Assembly: GCF_000621725.1 (NCBI RefSeq)
Contig: NZ_JHXM01000002.1
Location: forward strand, 186,001-250,000
DNA length: 64,000 nt
Direction of reading: 5' to 3'
DNA from: Xylanibacter brevis ATCC 19188
Lineage (GTDB): Bacteria; Bacteroidota; Bacteroidia; Bacteroidales; Bacteroidaceae
In this document: in pieces, positions 44,548-54,340 of the stretch
Numbering within the stretch: the first letter of the stretch is position 1
Layout of the letters: every line of letters starts with the position of its first letter
Notes under the pieces: model-generated
The model's database searches: none
Told to the model about the DNA's origin: nothing
The model's input: only the letters and a program-made list of their open reading frames with translations
Translations under genes and position numbers: made by a program

Positions 44548-46713
44548 ATGATAATGAAAAGACGTTTTATAACGTTGATGTTCATGGGCTTAGCGTTGGT
44601 GGCAATGGCAGCCCAACGGGCACGGTTAGGTAAACTGTCGCCAATGTTGCGACGGGCGGTGAGGACTGCAGTGGTTTCACCGCAACGGGTCTGTGCTTTT
44701 GTGAAGGTGACGGCAGGCGGACAAGCTGCGTTGCAGGCGCACGGTTGTCAGGTGCTGTTGCGGAAAGGACAACTCTACATCGTGGATATGCCGTTGAATC
44801 AGTTGGCTGCACTGTCGTTGGATCCGCGCATCGTGCGCATCGAAGCCAATCGCACCGCGCAGGTGCTGACCGACTCAATGGCTGTACACCTGAATGCAGT
44901 GCCAGTGTACGAGGGACTTGGACTGCCGCAGGCTTTCACCGGCGAGGGCGTTACAGTGGGCGTGATGGATATTGGTTTTGACTTGACTCACCCCAACTTC
45001 TATAGTCGCGATATGTCCAGATATCGCATCCGAGCGTTCTGGGATATGCTGTCGCGCGACACGGTGGGAAGTGCTTTCCCCGTTGGGCGCGACTATACGG
45101 AATCCACAGATATCAAGGCGCTGGGATGCTCTACCGATGGACACGACATGACACATGGTACCCATACGCTGGGCATTGCTGCAGGCGGTGGATACGATAC
45201 GAAATACCGAGGTATGGCGCTCGATGCCGACATCTGTCTGGTGGCCAACGCGGTGAGCGATAATGCGGTCTATGTGGACTCTGCCGACTATTATAAATAT
45301 ACGTTTGCCACCGATGCACTGGGATTCAAGTACCTTTTCGATCAGGCCGAACGTCTGCACCAGCCATGTGTCATCTCGTTTAGTGAGGGCAGCAGCGAGG
45401 ACTTCTACGGCTACGACCAGTTGTACTACGAGATGCTGGACAGTCTGGTGGGGCCAGGACGTATCCTGGTGGCATCAGCGGGTAATAAAGGACATGTGAA
45501 GACATGGTTTCGCAAGCCTTATGGCGAACTGTCGGATGGTGCTTTCATGTCGTCGAGTGGGAGTGAGGCGGCCTTCACGCTGAAGTCGCCCGATGACTTC
45601 GTGGTGCGGATGGTGCTGTATGGCGCCCGCAACGACACGGTGCTGGTGGACAGCCGACTGGTGACGGAACAGCCCGACAGCATGATGCAGATGGCGCTGC
45701 GACATGAGGACGACATCTATCTGTTTGACGTGAGTGCTTATGCTTCGTGCTACGATGCACAGGACGTGTGCTACGATGTGGTGGTGAGCAATGAGCGTGG
45801 CGTGGGGAAGACAGTGCCTTTCTCGGTGGAGATCGTGGGACGCGAAGCGGAGGTGGATTTCTGGAATATGAAAGGCACTCTGACGGTGAATGGGCAGAAC
45901 CCCCAACTGGTAGCTGGCGAGCAGACGCACAACGTCCATTCGCCTTCGTCGGCACCGTGCGTCATCAGCGTGGGTGCCACCAGCTATCGGGACAGCATTG
46001 AGAACTATCAAGGCGTGTGGAAGGCGTATTGGCATGCTCCTGAAGGCATGCGAGTGCCGTTCTCTTCGGTGGGACCAACGATGGACGGACGCCTCAAGCC
46101 CGACGTGATGGCGCCAGGCAATAACATCATTTCGTCGTATAGTAGTTGGTATTTGGAGAAACATCCCGACGCTTCTGATGTGAAATGGGACGTAGCTCAT
46201 TTTGATTTTGACGGGCGTACCTATGCCTGGAATTCCAATAGCGGCACGTCTATGGCCTGCCCGGCAGTGGCTGGCGCCATCGCACTGTGGCTTCAGGCCA
46301 AGCCCACACTGACACCTGCCGAGGTGAAGGAGGTGCTGGCTCACACCTGTCGTCAGCCCGATGCCACCTTGACGTATCCTAATAATGAATATGGATATGG
46401 TGAGATAGACGTCTATCGCGGACTGCTCTATCTGCTCTGTGCGGATAAGATTAAAGAGGTATCTGAAAAACAGACGCATGCCACCGTCAGATTATCTGCC
46501 GATGGCATGCTTCATGTGCGTTTGTCGCAGTCCTTAGAGAAACCAGCTGTTCTTCGTCTGTTCTCGCTTAATGGTACGGTGATTTATTCCTCTTCGTTGT
46601 CTGTAGGTCAATCGTCTTATTCTTTCCCTCTGCCTCGTTTGACTTCAGGTGTCTATGTTGTTCAACTTGACGGTTCGCCTTCCGTCAGTGGGTCAACGCT
46701 TGTCCGACGTTAA
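44548..46713 (+). CDS. Subtilisin-like S8 serine peptidase with T9SS sorting domain
   Basis: About 721 residues, exported. The start at 44548 (MIMKRRFITLM) is chosen over the in-frame 44479, which lies upstream of the promoter. The catalytic triad is D141 (VGVMDIGFDLTHP), H203 (MTHGTHTLGIAAGG) and S568 (SNSGTSMACPAVAG), with a ~240-residue insert between the histidine and serine parts that contains beta-rich segments. The last ~75 residues (LRLFSLNGTVIYSSSL...LTSGVYVVQLDG) are a clear T9SS type A sorting domain, so the protease is probably secreted or surface anchored. Its stop overlaps the convergent GH29 gene by four bases. Confidence 0.92.
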   Translation: MIMKRRFITLMFMGLALVAMAAQRARLGKLSPMLRRAVRTAVVSPQRVCAFVKVTAGGQAALQAHGCQVLLRKGQLYIVDMPLNQLAALSLDPRIVRIEANRTAQVLTDSMAVHLNAVPVYEGLGLPQAFTGEGVTVGVMDIGFDLTHPNFYSRDMSRYRIRAFWDMLSRDTVGSAFPVGRDYTESTDIKALGCSTDGHDMTHGTHTLGIAAGGGYDTKYRGMALDADICLVANAVSDNAVYVDSADYYKYTFATDALGFKYLFDQAERLHQPCVISFSEGSSEDFYGYDQLYYEMLDSLVGPGRILVASAGNKGHVKTWFRKPYGELSDGAFMSSSGSEAAFTLKSPDDFVVRMVLYGARNDTVLVDSRLVTEQPDSMMQMALRHEDDIYLFDVSAYASCYDAQDVCYDVVVSNERGVGKTVPFSVEIVGREAEVDFWNMKGTLTVNGQNPQLVAGEQTHNVHSPSSAPCVISVGATSYRDSIENYQGVWKAYWHAPEGMRVPFSSVGPTMDGRLKPDVMAPGNNIISSYSSWYLEKHPDASDVKWDVAHFDFDGRTYAWNSNSGTSMACPAVAGAIALWLQAKPTLTPAEVKEVLAHTCRQPDATLTYPNNEYGYGEIDVYRGLLYLLCADKIKEVSEKQTHATVRLSADGMLHVRLSQSLEKPAVLRLFSLNGTVIYSSSLSVGQSSYSFPLPRLTSGVYVVQLDGSPSVSGSTLVRR

Positions 46714-49700
46714 CGAACAATCTTTTTACCGTTAACAATATTGAGACCTTTCCTTAGTGACATCATACGACGACCATTCAAGTCGTAAATCAGACTGTGA
46801 GCATCAGTACCCTTTTCCAGTGTGTTGATGGCGTCAGTCTCTCCACCTTGCTCCTGACCTTTCTCACTGCCAAGATATTCCAGTGTGAAGTGGTCGAACT
46901 TACAGTCGTTACTGGTGTATCCCTCCAGTTTTACGCCTATGTTCAAGGTGCCGTCTTCTACATTTGTTACCACGCTTGCAGCATCGTTCTTAAGAACGGT
47001 CATGTCGGCTTTGTCCTCATTGGCAAAGATGAAAGCACCTTGGTGAATGACACTGGCACTTGTGCGTACGGCAAAACGGTACTTTCCCTTAGGTAAACCT
47101 GCTATTTGCTGAGAGATACTGCGATTGGTCAGATTGCCGGAGCTCTGCCACTTGTTGAAATAGCTGGCACCAACCTTTGCAGGAAGGTAGTTGCTGTACT
47201 CACACTCGAAGGCATCGTCCTGCGAGAGTGTCCAGCCTACAGGTTGCTTGGCGTGAAAATTGTTATATCGGGTTGCGTCTGCGTTGGTGATGACATATGA
47301 GATGTCAATGGGATTTTCTTCTGAGGCTTTATCAATATTCTCTACGACAGAGACATACTGTCCGCGGTTGATGGTATAGAGATCGTAGTATCCGATGTTG
47401 TCACCAGTGGTATTGCCCGCAATCTCATCGGTGCCATCCCAACGGCCAATGTTGCCGCCGCCTTTGTTGTTGGTCAGCGTCCATCCTTTTTCTGCGTTGT
47501 AGGCAGCTGATACATAACAACGGTCAGTCCAGCCTTCACCATTGTTTTCTGTGCGAAAGTTCCAAGGGGTATCATCGAAAGAGTGTAGGCAGTTGTCGGC
47601 ATCGCCAGCGCTGGTAAGGGTGAGCCATTTGGCAGACTCGCCTTTGGCACCAGAATAATTGTCGGCATTGAAGGCGTCAAGAATCCACAGTGCATCCTTG
47701 TTTCCTTCGGGGTTTACACCTTGCTGATACCACATGGTCTTGTTCTTGGTGCCCTGCTGATTGCCAGCCCCCAGTGTGATGGTGGCATCGGAAGCGTGAT
47801 CGTAGAGTGCGAAGAAACACTGGCTTACATCTTCAGGCAGTGCTGTCAGCTTCTGCCATCCGTTAGCCTCAGAGTGGATGTCGCCCATCTCCTTTGGCTT
47901 GAGCAGTTCCAAACGCTCTGCGCGAAACTCCTGTGTGCCAGAACCATTCAGCAAGTTGGACTGAAAACCGATGTAAACCTCTGCTTCCTCGTCGAGCTGG
48001 AAGTAGAGTCCCTGTACTTTCATGTCGCCTGTACAGTTGTTGATACCGTAGTAGGCTAATGACTTAGTGGGAATCTCATGGGTGCTGCAGAGGCTCTTGC
48101 TCACAAACATATATGCCTGCTGACTCATATTATAAGTGGTGTTATAGGCTGCTCCGAAGTAATACTTTCCTGCGGGCAGCGTGATCTTGCGGTAGATGCG
48201 CGCATTGGAAAGGTCGCCACTGGTGTTATTACCGGCATCGTTCCATACACCCAACATCAGAGCTTCATTACCAGAATACTTGTCCAGTCCTTGTTTTGTT
48301 CCATCATTGCCATTGGGGATGTTGAAGTTCTCTACTGTCCAGTTCTGAGGCGCACCAAAACGACTGCTGCCACCTGCGGAGCGAGTGAAGTTGGATGCCT
48401 CTGTGAGATATTGGATAGTCACATTTTCATCGACCACACCATTGAAGGCACCACCTTTGTTCAGACCATCGTTGGCAAATGAGCGATAGGCGGCGGTAAG
48501 TGTTTCGCGAGCAGCATTCGCTTCATCATCGCTAACTGTGGAAGGAACGTTCTTGGCTTTCTCGATGGCAGTCTTTAAGGCATTAAGTTTGGCAACATTG
48601 AATTTGCCTGTATTGTATGGATGTGCCTGTTCCGACAACCCATTGATGGCTGATTCCAGTTTCTCTATAACCGACTGCAGCACCTCGTGGGTGCTGCGTG
48701 TGTCGTTTTTGAAAGTGATGCGGAAGACCGGTGCTATCGTGTTGGGCTTCGTGGAAGGAACCATGATGGTTAGTCCGTCGATACCCTGTGTGAACTCTAC
48801 GTCTCCGCCTCCTAGCAAGGTGACTTTCTCAACTTCGCCACTGTATGACGTCTCTGCTATTGAGAAAGCCTTGAGGTTGAAGGCACCGGCCTCAGGCCAT
48901 GCCATGATGGTGGCATAGACAACACCGTCCTTCTCTACATAGCGAACATCCTGTGCGGAATATGCCTGTCCCTCGTTGAAACCCTGGGCATTCATGGGAT
49001 TGGCAGCTTCAGCCAGAGGTCCTTCGCCAAAGGTCTTCCATGGACGAGTACCGTAAATGGACTCGCTATTCACATCCATCCAAGCCTTGATGTCGGCCAG
49101 AACGGTGCGCTCTTTGTCGTCAATAGTGCCATTGCCCTTGACGGGGATGGAGAGCAACAGGTTGCCATTCTTTGAAACCACATCGATGAGCATGCGGATG
49201 ACGGTGGCACCACTCTTGTAGCCATTACGATTGTACACGTTCTGGTCGTAGTGCCACTGACCGATACAGGTGCATGTCTGCCAGTAGGTATCTTGAGGAC
49301 GGTCGGGAATACCTCGTTCTACGTCCCACATCATGTAGTTCTTCTGCTCCTTGGTCAGTTGCTTGCCTGTGACCACAACCTCGGCCTTGCCCTGGTGCAG
49401 AGCAGCGCTGTGGTTATAGTAGTGCTGCAGGATGTTCTGTCCGATGTTGTCATCGCATCCATAGAATGGCATCGCGGTGTCGTCGAAATAGATCATGTCG
49501 GGATTGTAGTCGTTGATGAGCTCCAATACACGATTCTGAAACTTCTTTTTGTAGGCTTCAGAGGGCAGAGAAGCACCATTGCCCCAGTCCCATTGGCTGT
49601 GAATGGTTCCACTGTTTTCCCATCCTGTGGAATGAGCATGATCCTGTGCATAAAGCTCTTGCGGGTCGAGTCCTTCCCACCATTTGCCCGTGCCATCGGC

Positions 49701-50291
49701 TTTTGTGAGGTTGCCGTCATACTTCTGTGATGGTTCCAGCCAGGTCCAAGCATGTGAAGCATGAATAGATACGCCCAATGGCAGACCGGCTTTCTGACAA
49801 GCTTCGCTCCATCCCTTGATCAGGTCTTTCTTTGGACCTACATTGACAGAGTTCCACTCCTGATAAGGTGAGTTCCATAGGTCGAAATTGTCGTGGTGGT
49901 TGCCCAGTGCCATGAAGTAGCGCGCGCCCACACTCTTATATAAGTTGACCAGTTCCTCGGGATTCCATTGGTCTGCTTTCCATGCATTGCAGAGCTCTTT
50001 CAGACCAAATTCACGTGGATTGCCAAAATGTCCCACGTGATAATTGTATTGTCCGCTGCCCTCATAATACATGAAACGAGCATACCAGTCGCCGTCTTCT
50101 GCCTGACACTGCGGTCCCCAGTGAGCCCAGATACCAAACTTGGCATCCTTAAACCATTCGGGACATTCCCATTGTGACAAACTTTCCCAAGATGAATCGA
50201 AGGTTCCTTGTTTCACTGCCACATCGCCTTCCTGGGCACTCATGCCCATAGCTGCTATCGTCAGCAATGCGGTCGTTAATGCTTTTTTCAT
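46710..50291 (-). CDS. GH29 alpha-L-fucosidase, multi-domain, with T9SS-type tail
   Basis: A 1193-residue exported enzyme (signal MKKALTTALLTIAAMGMSA) that removes alpha-linked fucose from glycans. The catalytic barrel (about 30-440) shows FKDAKFGIWAHWGPQC, YFMALGNHHDNFDLWNS and NPDMIYFDDTAMPF, whose first aspartate (near residue 267) is the likely nucleophile. A beta domain follows, then a FIVAR-like helical bundle (about 555-620), two or three carbohydrate-binding-like beta modules (620-1140) and a sorting tail GLNIVNGKKIVR. The extra ~700 residues are well beyond a plain GH29 and suggest binding to mucin or plant glycans. A divergent AraC regulator is next door. Confidence 0.9.
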   Translation of the reverse strand: MKKALTTALLTIAAMGMSAQEGDVAVKQGTFDSSWESLSQWECPEWFKDAKFGIWAHWGPQCQAEDGDWYARFMYYEGSGQYNYHVGHFGNPREFGLKELCNAWKADQWNPEELVNLYKSVGARYFMALGNHHDNFDLWNSPYQEWNSVNVGPKKDLIKGWSEACQKAGLPLGVSIHASHAWTWLEPSQKYDGNLTKADGTGKWWEGLDPQELYAQDHAHSTGWENSGTIHSQWDWGNGASLPSEAYKKKFQNRVLELINDYNPDMIYFDDTAMPFYGCDDNIGQNILQHYYNHSAALHQGKAEVVVTGKQLTKEQKNYMMWDVERGIPDRPQDTYWQTCTCIGQWHYDQNVYNRNGYKSGATVIRMLIDVVSKNGNLLLSIPVKGNGTIDDKERTVLADIKAWMDVNSESIYGTRPWKTFGEGPLAEAANPMNAQGFNEGQAYSAQDVRYVEKDGVVYATIMAWPEAGAFNLKAFSIAETSYSGEVEKVTLLGGGDVEFTQGIDGLTIMVPSTKPNTIAPVFRITFKNDTRSTHEVLQSVIEKLESAINGLSEQAHPYNTGKFNVAKLNALKTAIEKAKNVPSTVSDDEANAARETLTAAYRSFANDGLNKGGAFNGVVDENVTIQYLTEASNFTRSAGGSSRFGAPQNWTVENFNIPNGNDGTKQGLDKYSGNEALMLGVWNDAGNNTSGDLSNARIYRKITLPAGKYYFGAAYNTTYNMSQQAYMFVSKSLCSTHEIPTKSLAYYGINNCTGDMKVQGLYFQLDEEAEVYIGFQSNLLNGSGTQEFRAERLELLKPKEMGDIHSEANGWQKLTALPEDVSQCFFALYDHASDATITLGAGNQQGTKNKTMWYQQGVNPEGNKDALWILDAFNADNYSGAKGESAKWLTLTSAGDADNCLHSFDDTPWNFRTENNGEGWTDRCYVSAAYNAEKGWTLTNNKGGGNIGRWDGTDEIAGNTTGDNIGYYDLYTINRGQYVSVVENIDKASEENPIDISYVITNADATRYNNFHAKQPVGWTLSQDDAFECEYSNYLPAKVGASYFNKWQSSGNLTNRSISQQIAGLPKGKYRFAVRTSASVIHQGAFIFANEDKADMTVLKNDAASVVTNVEDGTLNIGVKLEGYTSNDCKFDHFTLEYLGSEKGQEQGGETDAINTLEKGTDAHSLIYDLNGRRMMSLRKGLNIVNGKKIVR

Positions 50292-50327
50292 TTGTAGTAT
50301 AAATTGTTAGTGATTGGTTTCTGCGTG

Positions 50328-50335
50328 CAAAAATA
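50328..50335 (-). promoter_or_regulatory. -7 element of the GH29 gene
   Basis: Minus strand TATTTTTG, exact TAnnTTTG, 36 bases upstream of the start at 50291. Confidence 0.55.
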
Positions 50336-50452
50336 GTAAAAAATAATAAATGTGGGTGTCATAATATTGCTTTGTGATAGGACAAAATGAATAAATGTTA
50401 ATATAGTCCTATAAATAATTCGATAGTTATAGCACAATTGACAGATAATACT

Positions 50453-50460
50453 TATCTTTG
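50453..50460 (+). promoter_or_regulatory. -7 element of the AraC-family gene
   Basis: TATCTTTG, exact TAnnTTTG. The ATG follows after only five bases, so transcription probably starts at or next to the start codon. Confidence 0.6.
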
Positions 50461-50465
50461 CAAAT

Positions 50466-51326
50466 ATGATGCAGATACCTTTAGAATCTCTAAACTTGCA
50501 GATGCTGAACGTGGGGCTGGCCTGTCATGATGGTGATTGGAACTGGCAAAACGTTGAATCGCCTTTCACCAGAATATTTCTAGTGAAGGAGGGCGGGGCG
50601 AAACTCTGTCTGCCACATGGGGTAATCACCTTGCGACCAGCTCATCTCTATATCGTTCCTGCCTATACGAAGCACTCGTACGTGTGCGACGGTCGCTTTG
50701 ACCATTATTACCTGCATGTGTACGAAGGTTTTAAGAGCGAGATGAATCTTCAAGAACAATATGACTTCCCTACGGAGGTTGCCGCCTCACGTGAGGATGA
50801 GTTGATATTGAAAGGCATGTGTGAACAGCATCCACAGGCGCAGTTGCCGGGGAGTGATCCGCAGGTTTACGACACGATGGCACAGTTTAAGAGCTACATA
50901 GAGCGTTATCGTGACATGCCCTTGTGGCAGAAGATGGAACTGCGCGGGGCTATCTTGGTTCTCTTCTCGCGTTTCATGCGTGAGGCTAAGCCTCATGTAT
51001 GGACGCATGACGACCGTATTCGTCAATCCATTGATTATATTCATAGTCATATCACTGATGACTTGAATATGGACGACTTGGCCAGTGTGGCCTGTGTCAC
51101 TAAACCTTATTTCATTCGCTTATTTAAAAACGAGATAGGTATTTCGCCACTTCAATATGTGAATAGTAAAAAGGTGGAGCGCGCCCAGTTGCTGCTTTAT
51201 ACCACTGATATGCATGTAAAGGAGGTGGCCTACGCCCTTGGCTTTAGCGATTATAGCTACTTTATCCGCATGTTTCGCAAGATGACGGGATTTACACCAC
51301 AAGACTATCGACATAAGTCACGATAG
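50466..51326 (+). CDS. AraC-family transcriptional regulator
   Basis: A 286-residue cytoplasmic regulator. Residues ~25-120 form an AraC-type cupin ligand domain (FLVKEGGAKLCLPHGVITLRPAHLYIVPAYTKHSY). Residues ~185-285 are the double helix-turn-helix: IDYIHSHITDDLNMDDLASVACVTKPYFIRLFKNEIG and VKEVAYALGFSDYSYFIRMFRKMTGFTPQDYR carry the expected pattern. Similar regulators in Bacteroidales control sugar-related genes. It is divergent from the GH29 fucosidase across 174 bases, so that gene is the likeliest target. The start may be the second ATG, three bases on. Confidence 0.92.
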   Translation: MMQIPLESLNLQMLNVGLACHDGDWNWQNVESPFTRIFLVKEGGAKLCLPHGVITLRPAHLYIVPAYTKHSYVCDGRFDHYYLHVYEGFKSEMNLQEQYDFPTEVAASREDELILKGMCEQHPQAQLPGSDPQVYDTMAQFKSYIERYRDMPLWQKMELRGAILVLFSRFMREAKPHVWTHDDRIRQSIDYIHSHITDDLNMDDLASVACVTKPYFIRLFKNEIGISPLQYVNSKKVERAQLLLYTTDMHVKEVAYALGFSDYSYFIRMFRKMTGFTPQDYRHKSR

Positions 51327-51365
51327 ACTTGAGGCATACAACACTTAAATGATGAAAAGACAGAA

Positions 51366-51406
51366 AAAGCCCCCGATAGCAATGAAAAGCTGTCGGGGGC
51401 TTTCTT
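51366..51406. terminator. Bidirectional terminator between the AraC and M16 genes
   Basis: A 15-bp stem (AAAGCCCCCGATAGC at 51366-51380 with 51389-51403, one G-T pair) around an 8-base loop. T-rich tails lie on both strands, serving the convergent genes on each side. Confidence 0.9.
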
Positions 51407-51422
51407 ATGGATGTGATTATTC

Positions 51423-54326
51423 TTAATAACCAAATATTTCCTTGGTGGTAACCCGTTTGATGGGGCCATACTGCTGTAGGGCCTTCATGTCGAGTTCCTT
51501 CTCATCGCCTAGGATGATGTAGCGGAAGGGCTTCTTAGCCATGCGTTGCTGCTCGAACTTCACAATATCTTCCATCGTCAGGGCAGGGAGGGCATCGTAG
51601 ATGCGCTCGTTCATGTCGTAGTCGATGCCGCGCTCTTTGGCCTGCAGCCAGGCATTGATGAGGGCAAACTTGGTGGTTCGCTGACTGGCCAGGCGCTTGG
51701 TGAGCGACTCTTTGGCAATGTTGAAGGCATGGACACTCTGAGGAATGCTGTCGAGAATGGTGTGGAACTGGTGTACGCAGTCCATCATCTTGTCGTTCTG
51801 CGTGATGATGTGTGTGAAGAAATACTCAGTGGCATCGGCATGTTGAGGCTGCAGATAGAGGGCAAGGGCGTTATAGGCCAGACCGCGTGTCTCGCGCAAC
51901 TCCTGGAATACGATGCTGTTCATGCCACCACCGTAGTATTCGTTGAAGAGTGCCTGGATGGCATCGTCGTCGTGGTTCCACTGGCGGGGCTCGTTGTGGA
52001 ACATGCGCATGTAGATGTTCTTGGCATCATAGGGCGCGATGAGTATCTCGTTCTGTGGGGTGGGCTGTAGGGTGTAGTGCTTGCCTTGAGGCACTGCAGC
52101 CAGTTGACCCGTGGGATGCTGCTCGCTGATGACGGCCGACAGTTCCTGTTCGTCCATGGGACCATAATATAATATGGTGTGCTGGTAGCGCTTCAGGTCG
52201 CGCAACAGGTTGAGCAGTTCCTGAGGGTTGGTCTCTGCCAACTGCTGTGCGGTGTACTCGTTGCGATAGGGGTTGTAGGTACCAAACATGCCGTAGCAGA
52301 ACAGGCGCTGGAAGTTGGCATCCTGATCTGCCTTCTGGTCCATGCGACCTTTCTCGCGGATGGCGATATACTGCTTGTAGGCGGCGCTATCCACCTTGGC
52401 ATGTTGCATCACGTGTTCTGTCAGTGCCAGGGCTTCGGCCATGTTCTCGCTCAGTCCGTTCAGGGTCACGAAGATGTCGCGCTCGCCCACGCTGATATTG
52501 TAGTTGCAAGCCAACTTATAGAACTGCTGCTTCAACTGCTGGGCAGACAGCGAGTCGGTGCCGAGATAGTTCAGATAGTCGGCTGCATAGTTATAGCGCA
52601 CGTCGCTCTCTTCGCCAAAGGCATAGTGGAAAGCCAGCGTGAATCGGCCGTTCTCCACGTTCTTCACGTAGATGTATGGCAACTTAGAGTTGGTCTCTCC
52701 GAAGGTGAGGTCGCGCTCGAAGTCCACGAACTTGGGTTCTATGGGGGCTACTTCAGCCTTCTGTATGCTCTTGACAAAGCTGGACACCAGTTCACGGTTG
52801 GCGGGAATAGGTGTGATGGCAGGCTTCTCAATCTTCTTCTGTGTGGTATCAACGCCTTGACGCTTATAGACAGCCACGTAGTTGTTCTGGAAATGTTGGT
52901 TGACAAAAGCCACGATCTGCTCCTTGGTCATGCCTTCCAGACGACTGAGCCACTCAACTTTCTGTTGCCAGGGGGTGCCATTGATGAAAGCATCTACAAA
53001 CATGCTGGCACGAGCGCGGTTAGACTCAAGTGTATTGTAATATTGGAGCTTCAGGTTGTTGATGACAGAAGGCAACAGGTCGTCGGAGAACTCGCCCTTC
53101 TTCAGCTTCTCTATCTCGCTAAGAAGAAGACTGCGTCCCTCGTCGAGTGACTGTCCTTCGCTGGGCGTACCGGCAAGCAGGAACATGGAATAATCCATTT
53201 GCGTCTGCAGCATAGCTCCAGCCTCCAGCATCTTCATCTGCTGGTTGATGTCCAGGTCGATAAGACCGGCGGTGCCATTGCTCAACATCTGTTCCACAAC
53301 CTGCAGCGTGTCGGCCTGCAGTGAGCTGGCCTTGTCGAAGCGCCAACCCAACCAGATGCTCTCGGCCTCCAGTCCTACGACTGTGGTGTCGATGGGTGAT
53401 GTGATGGCAGGCAGCTCGGGGAAGGTGGGCTGTTCTACATCGTCGCCAGCCTTCCAGTCGCCGAAGTATTTCTTGATGATGCTCATCACCTCGTCGGGGT
53501 CAAAGTCACCAGCCATGCAGATAGCCACATTGTTGGGCACATACCATTTCTTAAAGTAGGCTTTGATATTTGAGATAGACGGGTTCTTGAGGTGCTCTTG
53601 TGTGCCAATGGTGGTCTGTGTGCCATAAGGGTGGTTGGGGAAAAGTTTGGCAGCCATGGCCACAAACAGCTTGTCTAAATCGTTGGCGAGGTAGATGTTA
53701 TATTCCTCATAGACGGCTTCCAGCTCCGTGTGGAAACCACGTATCACCATGTTCTGGAAGCGATCGCCCTGAATCTTGGCCCAGTTCTCAACCTCGTTAG
53801 AAGGTATGTCCTCCACATAGCAGGTCACATCTTCGCTGGTGTAGGCATTAGAACCCTCAGAACCGATGATGGCCATCAGCTTGTCGTACTCGTTGGGGAT
53901 GAAATACTTGGCAGCCAACTGACTGACCGAGTCTATCTCATGATAGGCCTGACGGCGTGCTTCGGGGTCGGTCAACTTGCGATACTGCTCGTAGCGAGCT
54001 TCAATATCGTCTAGAAGGGGTGCCTCGGCATTGACATTGGTCACACCAAACTTGTCCGTTCCCTTGAACATCAGGTGCTCCAGATAGTGGGCCAGACCGG
54101 TTGTTTCAGCAGGATCATTCTTAGAACCAGTACGTACGGCAATGTAGGTCTGGATACGTGGCGCCTCTTTGTTGACGCTCAGATAGACTTTCAGTCCATT
54201 GTCAAGTGTGTAAATTCGTGTTTGAGTGGGATCGCCCTTGATGGTCTCATAGTCCTTACTGCAGCTAGTCAATAAGGAAAGAGCCAGTGTAAGGACACAG
54301 GCTCCTGAAAACAGTTTAAAGTTCAT
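51423..54326 (-). CDS. M16-family zinc peptidase (double-domain, lipoprotein)
   Basis: A 967-residue predicted lipoprotein (lipobox LLTSC after a 21-residue signal). The N-terminal half is an active M16A unit: the inverted zinc motif HYLEH in GLAHYLEHLMFKG, followed about 75-110 residues later by the third-ligand region ELEAVYEEYN. The C-terminal half is a second M16-type domain (FHYAFGEESDVRYNYAADYL; YYGGGMNSIVFQELRETRGLAYN) without HxxEH. It therefore folds as the usual two-lobed clam and probably degrades short peptides at the periplasmic face. It lies 14 bases after the DUF4954 gene, with which it is likely cotranscribed. Confidence 0.93.
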   Translation of the reverse strand: MNFKLFSGACVLTLALSLLTSCSKDYETIKGDPTQTRIYTLDNGLKVYLSVNKEAPRIQTYIAVRTGSKNDPAETTGLAHYLEHLMFKGTDKFGVTNVNAEAPLLDDIEARYEQYRKLTDPEARRQAYHEIDSVSQLAAKYFIPNEYDKLMAIIGSEGSNAYTSEDVTCYVEDIPSNEVENWAKIQGDRFQNMVIRGFHTELEAVYEEYNIYLANDLDKLFVAMAAKLFPNHPYGTQTTIGTQEHLKNPSISNIKAYFKKWYVPNNVAICMAGDFDPDEVMSIIKKYFGDWKAGDDVEQPTFPELPAITSPIDTTVVGLEAESIWLGWRFDKASSLQADTLQVVEQMLSNGTAGLIDLDINQQMKMLEAGAMLQTQMDYSMFLLAGTPSEGQSLDEGRSLLLSEIEKLKKGEFSDDLLPSVINNLKLQYYNTLESNRARASMFVDAFINGTPWQQKVEWLSRLEGMTKEQIVAFVNQHFQNNYVAVYKRQGVDTTQKKIEKPAITPIPANRELVSSFVKSIQKAEVAPIEPKFVDFERDLTFGETNSKLPYIYVKNVENGRFTLAFHYAFGEESDVRYNYAADYLNYLGTDSLSAQQLKQQFYKLACNYNISVGERDIFVTLNGLSENMAEALALTEHVMQHAKVDSAAYKQYIAIREKGRMDQKADQDANFQRLFCYGMFGTYNPYRNEYTAQQLAETNPQELLNLLRDLKRYQHTILYYGPMDEQELSAVISEQHPTGQLAAVPQGKHYTLQPTPQNEILIAPYDAKNIYMRMFHNEPRQWNHDDDAIQALFNEYYGGGMNSIVFQELRETRGLAYNALALYLQPQHADATEYFFTHIITQNDKMMDCVHQFHTILDSIPQSVHAFNIAKESLTKRLASQRTTKFALINAWLQAKERGIDYDMNERIYDALPALTMEDIVKFEQQRMAKKPFRYIILGDEKELDMKALQQYGPIKRVTTKEIFGY

Positions 54327-54340
54327 TTATCTTTGATTAA

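Noticed and set aside
45475..46479. 334-codon open frame antisense to the S8 protease
   Set aside because: Shadow of the catalytic region of the protease; Arg/His-rich without domains.
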